Below, one piece after another: positions 52,098 through 60,272 of a stretch of DNA of 64,000 nt (position 1 is its first letter; each line of letters opens with the position of its first letter). Both the position numbers and the translations under genes were made by a program. The notes below the pieces were generated by a model. That model searched no databases. It was not told the origin of the DNA and worked only from the letters and a program-made list of their open reading frames with translations. Source of the DNA: Fusibacter_C sp942493125. GTDB lineage: Bacteria > Bacillota > Clostridia > Peptostreptococcales > Acidaminobacteraceae. The stretch is taken from positions 3,100,001-3,164,000 of the forward strand of contig OW818667.1 of the NCBI GenBank assembly GCA_942493125.1. Direction: 5' to 3'.

Positions 52098-53070
52098 TGA
52101 TCATAATGGTGTCGTCATGGTTTGTAGTCCTCTCGGTATTATTGAAGAAATTACTTACCTTGAGCTAGATATACCTAGTTGTTTTGTTGTTGGAGAATTT
52201 TTTTTGTATCATGTTGACCCCGAAAACTTGTCAAAAGCACTTTCGTTTTTGCAACTGTTAAATAGCCAGAAATTCGCATCAAATCATGAAGTGAATTTTA
52301 TTGTGAATGGATCCAATAAAACCATTTATTTATCAGGGTATTTAAAGGATGAAAAAATGATGATTATTGGCGACACACAAATTGAGGCGCTAAATAATCT
52401 AAACACAGAATTGATGAAAATCAACAGTGAGCAAATCAACTCGTTTCGAAATGTACTAAAAGAAACCATAAAAAACCAGAGTATTAAGACAAATGAATCA
52501 TATGATTATTATGATGAAATCAGCAAACTAAACAATGAGTTGTTGAATTCTCAGAGAGAACTCGCTCAGAAAAATCAACAGTTAAATAAATTGAATGACG
52601 AACTTGAACGCATGGCAACCAGAGATGCGTTAACTGGGCTTTATAATAGACGTTTGCTTGTCGATAAATTTAAAGATGAAAAAAAGCGGTCTGCAAGGCT
52701 AGACTATCCTTTATCTATGGTTGTCATAGACATCAACCATTTCAAAAAAGTTAATGATCAACTAGGACATGCAGAAGGGGATGCACTTTTGATACGGCTC
52801 TCAAATATACTTGTAAAGTTGACTCGAGAAAGTTTGGATTTTGCTTTTCGAATAGGTGGCGATGAGTTTTTATTGTTACTTGCCAACTGTGATAAAGATA
52901 ATGCAGAAGTTATTCTAAAGCGCGTCAATAATGAGTTTATATTGTATACCAAAATTGCATCACTTGCTTACGGCGTTATTGAAATTGATCATAATAGTGA
53001 TGATGATTTAGATCGATATATTATCAATGCAGATGCCCTTATGTTTGAAAATAAAAAGGAAAGCCGGTAA
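52084..53070 (+). CDS. Diguanylate cyclase (GGDEF) paired with the cobalamin sensor
   Basis: A 328-aa cytoplasmic protein without membrane segments. The N-terminal 110 residues look PAS-like (GVVMVCSPLGIIEEI, then FVVGEFFLYHVDPENL). A coiled coil with repeated Leu/Asn/Gln (about 140-178) leads into the GGDEF domain, which has RDALTGLYNRR at its start and an intact active site FRIGGDEFLL near 255-264. It should make c-di-GMP. GAGGTG precedes the ATG, and the 14-base overlap with the B12 gene implies translational coupling and a working partnership. Confidence 0.92.
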   Translation: MKMNDDHNGVVMVCSPLGIIEEITYLELDIPSCFVVGEFFLYHVDPENLSKALSFLQLLNSQKFASNHEVNFIVNGSNKTIYLSGYLKDEKMMIIGDTQIEALNNLNTELMKINSEQINSFRNVLKETIKNQSIKTNESYDYYDEISKLNNELLNSQRELAQKNQQLNKLNDELERMATRDALTGLYNRRLLVDKFKDEKKRSARLDYPLSMVVIDINHFKKVNDQLGHAEGDALLIRLSNILVKLTRESLDFAFRIGGDEFLLLLANCDKDNAEVILKRVNNEFILYTKIASLAYGVIEIDHNSDDDLDRYIINADALMFENKKESR

Positions 53071-53079
53071 CCATATAAA

Positions 53080-53122
53080 AAACACCACGATTACTTATAA
53101 TGATAAGAAAATCGTGGTGTTT
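53080..53122. terminator. Bidirectional terminator
   Basis: AAACACCACGATT (53080-53092) pairs perfectly with AATCGTGGTGTTT (53110-53122). It lies between the GGDEF gene and the convergent chemoreceptor gene. Confidence 0.85.
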
Positions 53123-53147
53123 ATTTTATTACATTTACGTTTATCTT

Positions 53148-54446
53148 TTAAAGCCGTTTCAATTCATTTAATAATCCAACAACTTGTTTAGAGCTCACAT
53201 CCATCTGAACGAGAATGCGTTCGGCCTCGTGTATATTGCCTTTGTTATAGGCAGCGATCGCTTGACCGGCTTGTTCGTGAAGGGCTTTATGTGGCGCTTC
53301 AAGTTTGCGAAGAACTGGACCATACTTTTCAACAGATATTCCAGTGCTCGAGATCCACTGCCCTAAGCGGCAAAGGGTATGGCTACCCACATCAGCGTTG
53401 CTGAGTTTTTCAAAGCCTAATATCATATTATATACGCGCCAGCGCCAGATCAGGTGATCACTGACACATAATTCGAGCTGATTGCCAATGGAAAGATTTT
53501 TCACATTTTTATAGGTTGCTAGTCGAAGCTTGTCGACAATCGCACTGATTTTGTAAAACGATTCTCCTGTGCGCGTCGTTTCACGTTGTAAATTCTTGAT
53601 TCTTTCATTTACAATATTGAGATTTGACGCCATTTCTTCAGTTGCAGCTGTCTGTTCTTCAACATTGGATGTGATGTCAATAAAAGTATCACCAATCCCC
53701 TTCAGACCAGTTTCCATGTTATCGATGGACTTAACAGCTAGGTCGATAAATGCCTTGCCTTCTTCAAATGTCGTATTCGCATCATCTATCGCTTTTGCTG
53801 TACTGCTTAACTCATGCTGTAAAGCGGCCACGATCCCTTGTATTGTAGCGACATTGGTTTTTGTGCTGTCAGCGAGCTTCTTAATCTCGTCTGCCACTAC
53901 TGCAAAACCACGACCTGAATCGCCGGCACGTGCTGCTTCGATGGAGGCGTTGAGTGCAAGCAAGTTCGTTTGATCCGCAACGCCTTTAATCACTTCAACC
54001 ATAGTCGCAATTTTCTTTGCTTCATTGTTGACGCGATGCATCACTTCTTGTGCTTCATGTGTTTTCTCAAAGGCACTGTCGATTTTTGCAAAAGAGGTGT
54101 TGATTGTTTCAATCGTTTTGGTTGTAAGCTTCAGCGTATCGCTTGTTTGATGGCTGGAGTTTACGACATATTCCGATATATCGGAGATTGATGCGCTGAT
54201 TTCCTGTGAACTGGCGGCAATATTCTCTACCATATTTGCCTGTTTTTCAACATCGAGCATCATATCCTTTACATAGTCCATTTGTGTCATATACTGAAGA
54301 AGTTCATTGATGGACATCAATGTTTCGCCTAACACCTTGTTGTCATCTTCATGTGAAATTAATGATAGTTTATTAATACCATCATCGAAGTTGTCAATCT
54401 TACCAACGTTGCTCACTTGAGTCTCTTTCGCTCTTTTCTTGAACAT
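53148..54446 (-). CDS. Cytoplasmic methyl-accepting chemotaxis protein with CZB domain
   Basis: A 432-aa soluble chemoreceptor without membrane segments. The signalling hairpin tip is clear: VIKGVADQTNLLALNASIEA, then ARAGDSGRGFAVVADEIKKL (about residues 148-187). The C-terminal CZB domain (about 325-428) has SDHLIWRWRVYN, CRLGQW and HKALHEQAG, matching the His3-Cys zinc site that senses zinc or hypochlorous acid in relatives. In E. coli a CZB domain also regulates the diguanylate cyclase DgcZ. It is convergent with the cobalamin/GGDEF pair. Confidence 0.92.
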   Translation of the reverse strand: MFKKRAKETQVSNVGKIDNFDDGINKLSLISHEDDNKVLGETLMSINELLQYMTQMDYVKDMMLDVEKQANMVENIAASSQEISASISDISEYVVNSSHQTSDTLKLTTKTIETINTSFAKIDSAFEKTHEAQEVMHRVNNEAKKIATMVEVIKGVADQTNLLALNASIEAARAGDSGRGFAVVADEIKKLADSTKTNVATIQGIVAALQHELSSTAKAIDDANTTFEEGKAFIDLAVKSIDNMETGLKGIGDTFIDITSNVEEQTAATEEMASNLNIVNERIKNLQRETTRTGESFYKISAIVDKLRLATYKNVKNLSIGNQLELCVSDHLIWRWRVYNMILGFEKLSNADVGSHTLCRLGQWISSTGISVEKYGPVLRKLEAPHKALHEQAGQAIAAYNKGNIHEAERILVQMDVSSKQVVGLLNELKRL

Positions 54447-54616
54447 GAAATACCCCCGTTATTTAATATGGTAATGTATAATTATCCATACTTAGAGAAA
54501 GTGTATCATAATCGTTACATATTCCAAAGAATTAAATCGAGGATATGAAGGTTGAGGTCAAATATAGTCTTAAAGTCCTACTATTTATATCTAACATCTT
54601 ATATCTTTCATCTATT

Positions 54617-56563
54617 TTAGCCTTCAAAACAGAGCGGACTAACCTTGCCATGATAATAGAGATTGAGTCTATGAAGCGCTCTAGTGCTAGCGATATACAA
54701 AAGCTGTCTGTCTTCCAGAGTCGTGTAGTTTACGGCATCCACATCCCAAATAATAGCTGCATCAAATTCCAAACCTTTTGATAAATAGATTGGTAATATG
54801 AAAGTACCTGTTAAGTCTGAACTTGTTTGACTTTGAATCAATTGGACATCAATTTTTGAGTGAAGCTTTTCATAGAGCTTATGAGATGCCTTTTCAGTTT
54901 TGCAAAGGATACCAATGGATGAATAGCCATTTTCTTTACAGAACTTGATTTCATCTAATAGGCCATCAAGATCTGAAGCGTTTGATCGTTTAATGATTTG
55001 TGGCACCACACAATGTCTACTATAACTTTGAATCTTCGTATCGACAAATTGTGCGCTGAACTGAAGTATTTCATGGGCACATCGAAAACTTTTATCCATA
55101 GAGACCAAAGTGGCTTTATTTTTACTGAGAATGTCTTTGACACCATCATAAAAATTGAGTTTTTCATGCTTCTCAATCGTTTGATTGATGTCGCCTAAAA
55201 TGGTGAATTGAGCACTTGGAAACATAAGCTTCAGGATTTCAAAATGCATTGGATAATAATCTTGTGCTTCATCGACGACAACGTGTTTGATATGGCGATA
55301 GTCATTGTAGCCATTTGATTTCAAATACAGATAAACAAGTGCAGAGGCATCCTCATATCGCAGTTTTTTTGAACTCAAATTGTCCTTGGTATAAGTTCTG
55401 ATAGCTTCCATGAGCGATTGATCGTGATCTTTTTGAATATACGGTTTGAAATTGGCTTTCTCACTGAAAATTTGATGATAGCGTGCGATTAATTTATCTA
55501 TAGATGTATTCGCTCTAAGGTCGAGTTTATTGAGTTCATTGATAAAATCAGCATGCATTTTGTATGACAAACTGTCTTTCAAAAGCGTGGGATGTTCGGG
55601 CTCCGCCTTAGAGAGAATAGACTCATAGAGTTGATTTTTTGATTGAAATGGTTTTTCTAAAATCATCTCATAGAGATCATCAAAAATGAACGATGCGACA
55701 TTCTCCTCACCAAGCTCAGGCAATACCTGGGAAATGTACTTTTCAAAAAGTGCATTAGGTGAGATGATGATGATATTTTGACTGGCAAGATGATTCGATA
55801 AGCCTTGATACATGAGATAGGCAACTCGGTGCAGTGCGACAGAGGTCTTACCACTACCTGCAACGCCTTGTACCATCATCAAATCGCTTGCCATATTTCT
55901 GATGATCATGTCTTGATCGCGCTGTATGGTTTCTACGATGCTTTTCATCTGGTGTGAGGCGTTGTGGGTCAACATTTTTCTCAAGAAATCATCTAAAATT
56001 TGCATGTCAGCATCGAAATAATATTCGAGCTCGCCGCCATTGATTTCATACTGTCGTTTTAATTCGATGTCACCTGAGATTTTTCCTACGGGTGCTTCAT
56101 ATGACGCTTTTCCTGTGCCATAACGATAAAAGAGACTCGAAATAGGTGCACGCCAATCGTAAACAAGTCTTTCAAAGTTCGGTTCGCTCGTGATAGGATA
56201 TCGCCCGATATATATTTTTTCAACGGCTTCTTCATCGTCAAATTTAAAGTCAATGCGCGCAAAATAAGGACGGTGCATAAATTTTTCGAGTTTATCGATT
56301 TTTTTCATATTGTCTTCGTATCTGTTGATCGTATCAGATGCTTGAGTCGCAAGTTGACTTAATTCAACCAGTTGTTCAAAATTATCACTAGAGCTGAGGT
56401 TGGATGAGATTGAATGTTTGCCTTCATCACGCATCGCCTGTTTCTGGACGAGGATGTCCGCTTTAACTTTTTCAGAGTTCTCTTTTAACCAACAGATTTG
56501 CTCTCTTGCGATGTGCTTCGTCCGTTTCAGATACTCTTTTTCTTGTAGTAATGTCTGATCCAT
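54617..56563 (-). CDS. helD: HelD-type RNA polymerase recycling helicase
   Basis: A 648-aa UvrD-like superfamily 1 ATPase. The N-terminal coiled coil (about 1-110) can enter the RNA polymerase secondary channel. The Walker A VQGVAGSGKTSVALHRVAYL is near 227-246, DEAQDYYP (Walker B) near 428-435, and the C-terminal motif YIASTRALHRLNL closes the second RecA fold. HelD releases RNA polymerase from stalled complexes, and some homologues confer rifamycin tolerance. GAGGAG lies 9 bases before the ATG. Confidence 0.92.
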   Translation of the reverse strand: MDQTLLQEKEYLKRTKHIAREQICWLKENSEKVKADILVQKQAMRDEGKHSISSNLSSSDNFEQLVELSQLATQASDTINRYEDNMKKIDKLEKFMHRPYFARIDFKFDDEEAVEKIYIGRYPITSEPNFERLVYDWRAPISSLFYRYGTGKASYEAPVGKISGDIELKRQYEINGGELEYYFDADMQILDDFLRKMLTHNASHQMKSIVETIQRDQDMIIRNMASDLMMVQGVAGSGKTSVALHRVAYLMYQGLSNHLASQNIIIISPNALFEKYISQVLPELGEENVASFIFDDLYEMILEKPFQSKNQLYESILSKAEPEHPTLLKDSLSYKMHADFINELNKLDLRANTSIDKLIARYHQIFSEKANFKPYIQKDHDQSLMEAIRTYTKDNLSSKKLRYEDASALVYLYLKSNGYNDYRHIKHVVVDEAQDYYPMHFEILKLMFPSAQFTILGDINQTIEKHEKLNFYDGVKDILSKNKATLVSMDKSFRCAHEILQFSAQFVDTKIQSYSRHCVVPQIIKRSNASDLDGLLDEIKFCKENGYSSIGILCKTEKASHKLYEKLHSKIDVQLIQSQTSSDLTGTFILPIYLSKGLEFDAAIIWDVDAVNYTTLEDRQLLYIASTRALHRLNLYYHGKVSPLCFEG

Positions 56564-56646
56564 TAAATCACTCCTCGGTATAGGTGTTCCACGTTCAGTT
56601 TACATGAGTATTTAAATATACCATAGTATTTTGGGAATTAACAGAA

Positions 56647-56675
56647 TTGAAAACGTTTTTTTGCTATGTTATAAT
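56647..56675 (+). promoter_or_regulatory. Consensus promoter on the plus strand between helD and the ABC-F gene
   Basis: TTGAAA (56647-56652), a 17-base spacer and TATAAT (56670-56675) form a near-perfect SigA promoter. No plus-strand gene follows; a terminator begins 18 bases after the -10 box. Confidence 0.6.
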
Positions 56676-56692
56676 TAAGATGGAAGTGGAAA

Positions 56693-56724
56693 GAGTCAGG
56701 CAAAGTTGCCTGACTCCTTTTTTT
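56693..56724. terminator. Strong terminator between helD and the ABC-F gene
   Basis: GAGTCAGGCAA and TTGCCTGACTC form a perfect 11-bp stem with an AG loop, followed by CTTTTTTTT on the plus strand. It also ends the minus-strand ABC-F transcript. Confidence 0.85.
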
Positions 56725-56765
56725 TGAAATATAGTTTTTCCCTTAATATTAGCAATGATGCTATG

Positions 56766-58421
56766 CTAAGCCTTGTCTTTAACGCTTTTATAATAATCAT
56801 AATCCCCAAGGTACCTTACGAGCTTTTGTCCTTCAACTGCGACGACCATGGGTTTTACTTTGTTGATAAAGTAACGATCATGAGAGATGAATAGCATCGT
56901 GCCTTCGAAGTCCTCAAGAGCTTCCTCGAGTGTTTCAATTGAATCGATATCCAAGTGATTTGTCGGTTCATCAAGAATCAATAAATTCACATCATCATAC
57001 AAGAGTCTCGCGAGTTTAAGCCTTGTACGTTCACCACCAGAAAGTGCTTTAACCTCAGTGTAGACGCGTTTGCCGTAGAACATGAACTTAGCCAGATGCT
57101 CACGCGCTTTGCCTTCGCTAATATCAAGTCCTTCTCGAAAACTCTCAACGAGTGAAAGCTCTTCATTCGGAAACGTAATCTGCTGTGGGAGATAGGCTAC
57201 TTTCGCATTGCTCCCGATTTTCAGTTCTCCAGAATCTGCGGGCAGTTCACCTAAGAGCATCTTTAGTAAAGTGGATTTTCCGCTGCCGTTTGAACCGATT
57301 AAAGCTGCTCTCTCGCCGTATTTTATGGTCAAGTTAGCGGCGTGAAAAATCGCGCGTTCGTCAAAGTGTTTTGTAATATCACGGAAAATGAGCGCTTCTT
57401 CACCTGTCCTCGAAGAACTGCTCAAATCGAGCTTCATGTTTGGCTTGTCAAAAACAGGTCGCTTCACATGTGCCATCTTTTCAAGTTTGATTTGCATACT
57501 CGCCGCGCGTCTGAAAAATTTGTTGTTGTCTGCTTGATGCGCCCAGTCTCTAAGCTGCTTCACTTTGGTTTCCATTTGCTTGATCTGCTTGCGTTGCTCG
57601 AGATAATCAGCATATTGGATACGCATTTGTTCTTCTTTTTGAGCGACGTACGAAGAATAATTGCCCTTGAAGGCTTGTGCCTGCATGTCCTCTATCTCAA
57701 TAATCTTAGTAACGACTTTATCGAGGAAGTAACGGTCGTGGGACACGATGATTAGGATCCCACCAAAAGTGTTTAAATAACCTTCTAACCATTCAATGGC
57801 AGAAGTGTCCAAGTGATTGGTTGGTTCATCGAGCAGGAGTATATCTGGTTTATCCAGTAATATTTTTCCCAGAATGACGTTGGTTTGTTCACCGCCACTT
57901 AACAAGTTAAAGGGCATGTCTAAAAACCGTGCATCAAACTGAAGACCTGTACATATTTTACTGAATTTTTCTTCGATGTCATAACCTGACATGACCTCAA
58001 ATCTAGCGGTAACGTGCGCATAACGATTGATTGCCCGTTCTAGTGCTACGCCGTTCAAGATGGCCATATCTTGCTCTAAGGCGCGCATTTGACGCTCTAC
58101 ATCGAGGATGTCTTTGAAGGCATCCATCAACACGTCCTTAACTGCAAAGTTATCAGGATACTTTGGCATTTGGTCTAGGTAAGCAACCGTGATGTCTTTT
58201 GGTTTGTAGATCCATCCAAAATCATAGCCGACGCTCCAAGAGCCAATATAGATATTTAGGGGGTCAATCCCTGCGATGAGTTTTAAGATAGTACTCTTGC
58301 CACAACCGTTTGGACCAACGATTCCGACGCGTTCACCGGAGAAAACTTGAAAGTTCATCTCCTTAAAGAGCAGGTGTGTGCCCATATATTTCATGATGTG
58401 GTTAAAAGATAATTCAAACAT
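56766..58421 (-). CDS. ABC-F family ribosome-associated ATPase
   Basis: A 551-aa protein with two ABC ATPase domains and no membrane domain. Walker A motifs are GPNGCGKST (near 36) and GSNGSGKST (near 375). Signatures are LSGGEQ and LSGGERTRL, and both Walker B motifs read LLLDEPTNHLD or LILDEPTNHLD. A basic linker of about 75 residues (around 250-325, YADYLEQRKQIKQMETKVKQ) is the P-site tRNA interaction motif region. Members rescue ribosomes or protect them from antibiotics. A 200-base leader with a short upstream ORF suggests translation-dependent induction, as seen for some antibiotic-resistance ABC-F genes. Confidence 0.92.
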   Translation of the reverse strand: MFELSFNHIMKYMGTHLLFKEMNFQVFSGERVGIVGPNGCGKSTILKLIAGIDPLNIYIGSWSVGYDFGWIYKPKDITVAYLDQMPKYPDNFAVKDVLMDAFKDILDVERQMRALEQDMAILNGVALERAINRYAHVTARFEVMSGYDIEEKFSKICTGLQFDARFLDMPFNLLSGGEQTNVILGKILLDKPDILLLDEPTNHLDTSAIEWLEGYLNTFGGILIIVSHDRYFLDKVVTKIIEIEDMQAQAFKGNYSSYVAQKEEQMRIQYADYLEQRKQIKQMETKVKQLRDWAHQADNNKFFRRAASMQIKLEKMAHVKRPVFDKPNMKLDLSSSSRTGEEALIFRDITKHFDERAIFHAANLTIKYGERAALIGSNGSGKSTLLKMLLGELPADSGELKIGSNAKVAYLPQQITFPNEELSLVESFREGLDISEGKAREHLAKFMFYGKRVYTEVKALSGGERTRLKLARLLYDDVNLLILDEPTNHLDIDSIETLEEALEDFEGTMLFISHDRYFINKVKPMVVAVEGQKLVRYLGDYDYYKSVKDKA

Positions 58422-58631
58422 AGTGTATCTCCTTCTACAGATGATTCGTAAAAGGTTTGCAGAACACAGTTACTGCTATTATCGATGCTGAAAATCGGAT
58501 GAATTGAATTTTAGACATAAAAATAGCGCTTTACTCAACTTCTTGACTGCTAAACCTCACGAATCGTTCAACAAATAAGCCTAAATGGTTAGGCTAGTAA
58601 CAGTGTCATACGTTTTCGTAAATGGGTTCAA

Positions 58632-58652
58632 TTAGCAGTATGAAGGTGTCAT
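58632..58652 (-). CDS. Six-codon leader peptide upstream of the ABC-F gene
   Basis: On the minus strand AAAGGAG lies 6 bases before an ATG that opens a six-residue frame, M-T-P-S-Y-C, ending in TAA. It lies about 36 bases after a likely transcription start and 210 bases before the ABC-F start. Downstream the leader has a GCCTAA/TTAGGC hairpin. It is probably an attenuation peptide rather than a functional protein. Confidence 0.5.
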   Translation of the reverse strand: MTPSYC

Positions 58653-58694
58653 AAAGTGCTCCTTTTCTTGTTGTCAAAATTTTCTTACAATGAA

Positions 58695-58723
58695 AGTATA
58701 AACAAATTGAAAGTAGTTGTAAA
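58695..58723 (-). promoter_or_regulatory. SigA promoter of the ABC-F transcript
   Basis: On the minus strand TTTACA (58723-58718) and TATACT (58700-58695) are 17 bases apart. The predicted transcript has a leader of about 265 bases that contains the short ORF and hairpins. The 58422-58694 stretch has no other gene. Confidence 0.65.
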
Positions 58724-58739
58724 GTTTTTTTTATATAGC

Positions 58740-58797
58740 ATCAATTCATCGATATAGAATCAGTTCTTCGATACGGCATCAATTTTTCGAATAGCAT
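58740..58797. repeat. Three tandem 19-bp units across a stop codon
   Basis: Imperfect units ATCAATTCATCGATATAGA, ATCAGTTCTTCGATACGGC and ATCAATTTTTCGAATAGC follow one another. The stop codon of the small membrane protein (58760-58762) lies in the second unit, so the repeat spans coding and non-coding DNA. Confidence 0.7.
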
Positions 58798-59056
58798 CTT
58801 TTCTTTTTCTCTTAATAAATAATATTAAAAGAACCAGTATGACGGGTATTGTTGTCAGATATGGGAGAAAGGGCTTAAGTCTGATTATGAAATTAATAAA
58901 TGAACGTACACTGACCGTAAACGTTGTCCCACCAATCATGTTTAACAGCGCATAAAGCGCGCCAATGATAGTTAGTACAACAAAGGGGGATAGAGTAGCA
59001 AGGATTATGCCCAAAATCCCTTTGATAAGTTTAGTCTTCAAGCAATACAACCTCAC
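58760..59056 (-). CDS. Small membrane protein with two helices
   Basis: A protein of up to 98 aa with two hydrophobic stretches (about 12-42 and 62-82) and a basic C-terminus (KRKRKDAIRK). The start is uncertain: a GTG at 59056 overlaps the MFS gene by 26 bases, while a TTG at 59041 is better spaced from GAGG. It follows the MFS gene in the same unit. The end of the gene is made of tandem repeat units. Function unknown. Confidence 0.55.
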   Translation of the reverse strand: MRLYCLKTKLIKGILGIILATLSPFVVLTIIGALYALLNMIGGTTFTVSVRSFINFIIRLKPFLPYLTTIPVILVLLILFIKRKRKDAIRKIDAVSKN

Positions 59057-60269
59057 TTCCTATGGGTTGATCAAATTCACGTGTTAGAAAATGAGTTAAC
59101 AAACTGACTAAAATCATAACTATACCTGCGCAGATCATCCAGTTGTTTACGCCAATGATATCTGATATGGGTCCTGCAATGAACATTCCCACGGGTGCTG
59201 CGAAACTCATAACACTCGTAACAAGCGAAATGACTTTGCCAAGATTTTCTGTTGGGACTGTGCGTTGAATGTAAGACGTAAACGGTATGTTGAATCCCAT
59301 ACCTGTCGTACCCATAACAAACACGACAAAGCAAAATACCCAGAACAAATGTGCCGGTAGAATACCGCCAATTATTGCGCAAATACCCAACAATCCAGTG
59401 GAGATTGATATCATAAAAAATTGTCTTTTGAATCCGCCTGTGACACCGATCAACATGGCTGCAGCCAACATGCCAATAGAAAACAAAGTTTGAACGATGC
59501 CATTGTGCCACGCCGAACCATTAAAATAACCTTTTACCATGAGAGGAAGCAGTGTTCCTATAGGGACAAAGATGATTGTAGATATCAGCATTGGAATGGA
59601 AAGGCGCAGTAATGCCTTGTTTGAACGAATGGCATTGATTCCCTGTTTCATGTCATGTAAAAAGCTCGTTTTAACTCTGTGGTTCAAAGTTGATTTTGGA
59701 ATTTTAGTTAATGATAATATGGTTACTGCAATAGCAGCGCCAAAAACATCGATAAGCATGACATACTGCAGTGTTGATAGACTCATTAAAAGCGCACCAA
59801 GCATGGGGCCAGCCATGGAACAAGCTGAGTTAATCATTTGCCCCAAACCGCCAGCTTTCGTAAGTTCGGTTGGAGGGACGAGCTGAGGGATCAGCGTTTG
59901 TAGTGCTGGTTTATGAAATGTTTCGCCCAATGCTCTTATGAATAGAACGAGATATACATAGATTATGGACTCAATACCAAGAAAGAATAAGAACCCTAAT
60001 AGTAAACTGGAGAAGGCAACTGCAACATCAGCAACGATCATTATTTTCTTGCGATCGAAGCGATCGATCCAAACACCTGCAAACATACCGATAACAGCTT
60101 GTGGCAATAAACCGACGACACTTGCAATGGTTAATGAAAGTGCCGAACCTGTTTCCATGGTAAGCCACCAAATAATTGAGAACTGCACAGCGCTTGAACT
60201 TAATAATGAAAATGCCTGGCCAATGTAGATTTTAAAAAACGTTTTTTTCCAATGATTTAAATGTTCCAT
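59031..60269 (-). CDS. MFS exporter (EntS/macrolide-efflux-like)
   Basis: A 412-aa transporter with 12 predicted helices. The N-terminal half has motif A as GMFAGVWIDRFDRKKIMIVAD (near 62-82). The pattern SIIWWLTMETGSALSLTIAS and FIRALGETFHKPALQTLIPQ fits the enterobactin-exporter/MefA-type branch, which exports siderophores or macrolides. It begins 3 bases after the glycosyltransferase gene, so both are one operon and probably share a substrate. Confidence 0.9.
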   Translation of the reverse strand: MEHLNHWKKTFFKIYIGQAFSLLSSSAVQFSIIWWLTMETGSALSLTIASVVGLLPQAVIGMFAGVWIDRFDRKKIMIVADVAVAFSSLLLGFLFFLGIESIIYVYLVLFIRALGETFHKPALQTLIPQLVPPTELTKAGGLGQMINSACSMAGPMLGALLMSLSTLQYVMLIDVFGAAIAVTILSLTKIPKSTLNHRVKTSFLHDMKQGINAIRSNKALLRLSIPMLISTIIFVPIGTLLPLMVKGYFNGSAWHNGIVQTLFSIGMLAAAMLIGVTGGFKRQFFMISISTGLLGICAIIGGILPAHLFWVFCFVVFVMGTTGMGFNIPFTSYIQRTVPTENLGKVISLVTSVMSFAAPVGMFIAGPISDIIGVNNWMICAGIVMILVSLLTHFLTREFDQPIGSEVVLLED

Positions 60270-60272
60270 AGA

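Noticed and set aside
54545..54781. Plus-strand open frame overlapping the 3' end of helD
   Set aside because: It is largely antisense to the conserved HelD C-terminus and has no supporting motif.
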